This document shows positions 18,088 through 19,838 of a DNA stretch of 19,838 nucleotides, piece by piece. How positions within the stretch are numbered: position 1 is the stretch's first letter; every line of letters starts with the position of its first letter. The notes below the pieces were generated by a model. It had not been told where the DNA came from and searched no databases. It saw nothing but the letters and a program-made list of their open reading frames with translations. The position numbers and the translations under genes are program-made. The stretch comes from Emmonsiellopsis sp. PD_33 (Eukaryota > Ascomycota > Eurotiomycetes > Onygenales > Ajellomycetaceae). The stretch spans positions 1 through 19,838 of the forward strand of contig JANTQF010000501.1 in NCBI GenBank assembly GCA_032988165.1, read 5' to 3'.

Positions 18088-19838
18088 ATGTTGTTCAACG
18101 CGCTGGACCTCACCACTGCCCTCCGCCCGTCGTTGTCTCCAGATGAGACTCTCCTCTTTGTGCAGGATCAGGTGGGGTTGTATGAAGGGTAAGAATGCAA
18201 CCTATATGCCAAAACACCCTTATTTTGGTCTTATTTGAGGTCCATTCCCCCTTCTGATTGCTGAATGGCTCCCCGCATGTAGGAAGTACAAGATCCCGAA
18301 CTACCAAGCAGGCCATGCCTATCTCACTTCACACCGGATTTGTTATGTCGACGATAAGGAGCCGCGAAAATATTCCGTTGCAGTCGAGCTGAAACATGTT
18401 GTCCGTGTTGAATGCCAAGTGCGGAAGACCCCCCCCAACCCACCCACCCACCCCGCTTCTGCATTCCTAACCTAGGACACTGAGCAGGCAGGTTTCCTCA
18501 AATCGTCCGCGAAGATAACAATATACCCCAAGTCACCAAAGCGGGGTACTGGGCAAAGCAGTATTGCAACCAGTAGCCCTGGAAGCACCCAAACGGCAAG
18601 GAACACCTCTCCTGCCAGCACCGCCTCCCCGCTTCCTCGAAGTGGGAGTCCGTTCCGCTCTCAGGGCTCTCCCGCTATACGAACTGCAAATGCGACCTGG
18701 GTCTGCCCGATATGTTCATTCTCGAACCCTGTGCCGTCGAATTTCGATCCTGCCACTGCAAATGCTTCGATGAGTCTGCCATCCTGTCTGGCATGTGGCA
18801 TAAAACCCCCCTTCACCACAATACTAAAGGCGGCGATCGCTTCTGCTTCTGCGTCTAGCCGCGGGACGGTGGATGCTTCGTCGCTGCTCCCCTCCTCCAC
18901 TGGGGGCCAGCGTGATACTGCAGGCGAAAGAGACCATTTGTCCTACCACCCAGCTCTGTCTTCGGATCCTAGCGCCATTTGTCCAAGGTGCACATTTGCA
19001 AACCATCCATCTTTGTTGGAATGCGAGATATGCGGTGCCCCTCTTAAACGATTAGATCAGATGACGAGTAGTCTCACCCCGGATCGCTCAGATTCTCCAG
19101 CACCGTTATTTGCAACATCGAATTTGGAAAACACAGAAATCTGTGAAAGCGTCAAACTATCCTTTCGTGGAGGTGGTGAGAAAATATTTTTTGAAAGATT
19201 GAAAAGTGCCATGGTCCAAAGAAAATGGCTCCTTCACGACGCTCCTCCCGTTCCAAAAGCTACCCCCTCTCCCTCCTTACAGGGAGTGTCCTCCATACCG
19301 GGTGATATCGACCCATATTCTCAGCGACCATCTTATTCCACTGTTGGAATTGCTGGGCTTGAGCGCAGAGGATTGGAGACGCGGCAAAATAATGAGGTTG
19401 TACTTGGAAGCGCCTTTGAGGACCTCGAGGCATTGATGGCTTCAGCCAAAGAAATAGTCGCCCTTGCTGAAAGTTTTGCTACGGAGTCGGGTATGGCGTC
19501 GAATGGTGCCTCCATTGACGCAAACACAGTACTTTCGCAATCCGCAGCCGCCCTCGGAATGGTGACAACTAAGGATATGCTTGGGCCAGGCGGTGGATCG
19601 GAGAACTTGTATCTGTCAGAGCTTTCCCGCAATCTCGCAGAGTACCTTACCGACGATCGCAAGGGCATCCTTCACCGGGAAGGCGGCATCATGAGCCTGA
19701 TTGATCTGTGGGCCGTGTTCAATCGCAGTCGAAACGGCGTCGAATTGGTGAGCCCGGCCGATTTCCAAAAGGCCGCCGAACTCTGGGAGAAACTCAAGCT
19801 TCCCGTTCGGTTACGCCGTTTCAAAAGCGGTCTTCTTG
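18088..19838 (+). CDS. vps36: ESCRT-II subunit Vps36 (3' end beyond window)
   Basis: Exons 18088-18188, 18283-18418 and 18488 to the window edge give about 529 visible residues. The introns are 94 and 69 bp. The first exons encode the first half of the GLUE (split PH) domain: LFVQDQVGLYEGKYKIPNYQ, AYLTSHRICYVDD and AGFLKSSAKITIY. A Ser/Pro-rich insert then carries two NZF-type zinc fingers: Cys152/155 with Cys179/182, and Cys244/247 with Cys258/261 (the classic C-X2-C-X10-C-X2-C). The second GLUE half follows at about 300-330 (SVKLSFRGGGEKIFFERL, KWLLHD), then the conserved helical and winged-helix region (GSAFEDLEALMASAKEIVAL, YLSELSRNLAEYL, GGIMSLIDLWAVFNR). In yeast, Vps36 binds ubiquitinated cargo and phosphoinositides on endosomes and joins Vps22 and Vps25. 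The protein lacks only its end, cut by the window. Confidence 0.95.

Noticed and set aside
1..19838. A secondary-metabolite cluster or an intact transposon
   Set aside because: SDR, GH43 and the acyltransferase relic are scattered between core genes, no backbone synthase, P450 or transcription factor is present, and no transposase or reverse transcriptase motif is visible.

Overview
The window is genomic DNA of a filamentous ascomycete, most likely an Aspergillus/Penicillium-type member of Eurotiales. Evidence: short GT-AG introns of 56-102 bp with CTAAC/CTGA-like branch sites, compact genes, pyrimidine-rich promoters, and proteins of fungal type (a Bem1 scaffold, a Vps36 with zinc fingers inserted in its GLUE domain, a Sac3/GANP-domain Thp3-like protein, a PNP_UDP_1 protein and a secreted GH43 arabinanase). 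I see no rRNA, tRNA, CRISPR array or intact transposon.

Layout, left to right. 1-545 (-): 5' part of a short-chain dehydrogenase, cut by the window edge. 546-2260: about 1.7 kb without a convincing gene; it holds the SDR and DUF2235 promoters, a 96-bp terminal-inverted-repeat element flanked by TA, and small dispersed repeats. 2261-3762 (+): a four-exon DUF2235 alpha/beta-hydrolase, complete. 4735-5688 (+): a single-exon secreted GH43 endo-arabinanase-like enzyme with its own TATA box. 5689-7541: a long gene-poor stretch, partly the 3' flank of the next gene. 7542-9626 (-): a complete bud-emergence scaffold Bem1/BemA (SH3-SH3-PX-PB1) in four exons, the first coding exon only 6 nt. 10888-12481 (-): a three-exon PNP/UDP-phosphorylase-fold protein with an unrecognised C-terminal domain of about 130 aa and no NACHT/NB-ARC module. 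13440-14027 (+): a small conserved-looking fungal protein of unknown function. 13816-14739 (-): an F-box/ankyrin-like gene whose reading frame runs into the preceding gene on the opposite strand. 15222-15778 (-): a probable frameshifted relic of a membrane acyltransferase (wax synthase-like). 15850-17547 (-): a three-exon SAC3/GANP-domain protein (Thp3 type). 18088-19838 (+): VPS36 of ESCRT-II, cut by the right edge and divergent from the SAC3 gene across a 540-bp shared promoter.

Reading of the region. Core cell-biology genes (BemA, polarity; Thp3-like, mRNA biogenesis; Vps36, endosomal sorting) alternate with accessory genes (SDR, DUF2235, GH43, PNP_UDP, F-box/ankyrin, acyltransferase relic). 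The genes are not an operon and do not form an evident biosynthetic cluster. The most interesting accessory genes are the DUF2235 hydrolase and the PNP-fold protein. Families of this type are known as enzymatic effector domains in immune or antagonism systems, and here each stands alone without a nucleotide-binding sensor. All exon joins were derived by hand from splice consensus and frame; start codons were checked to be true ATG.
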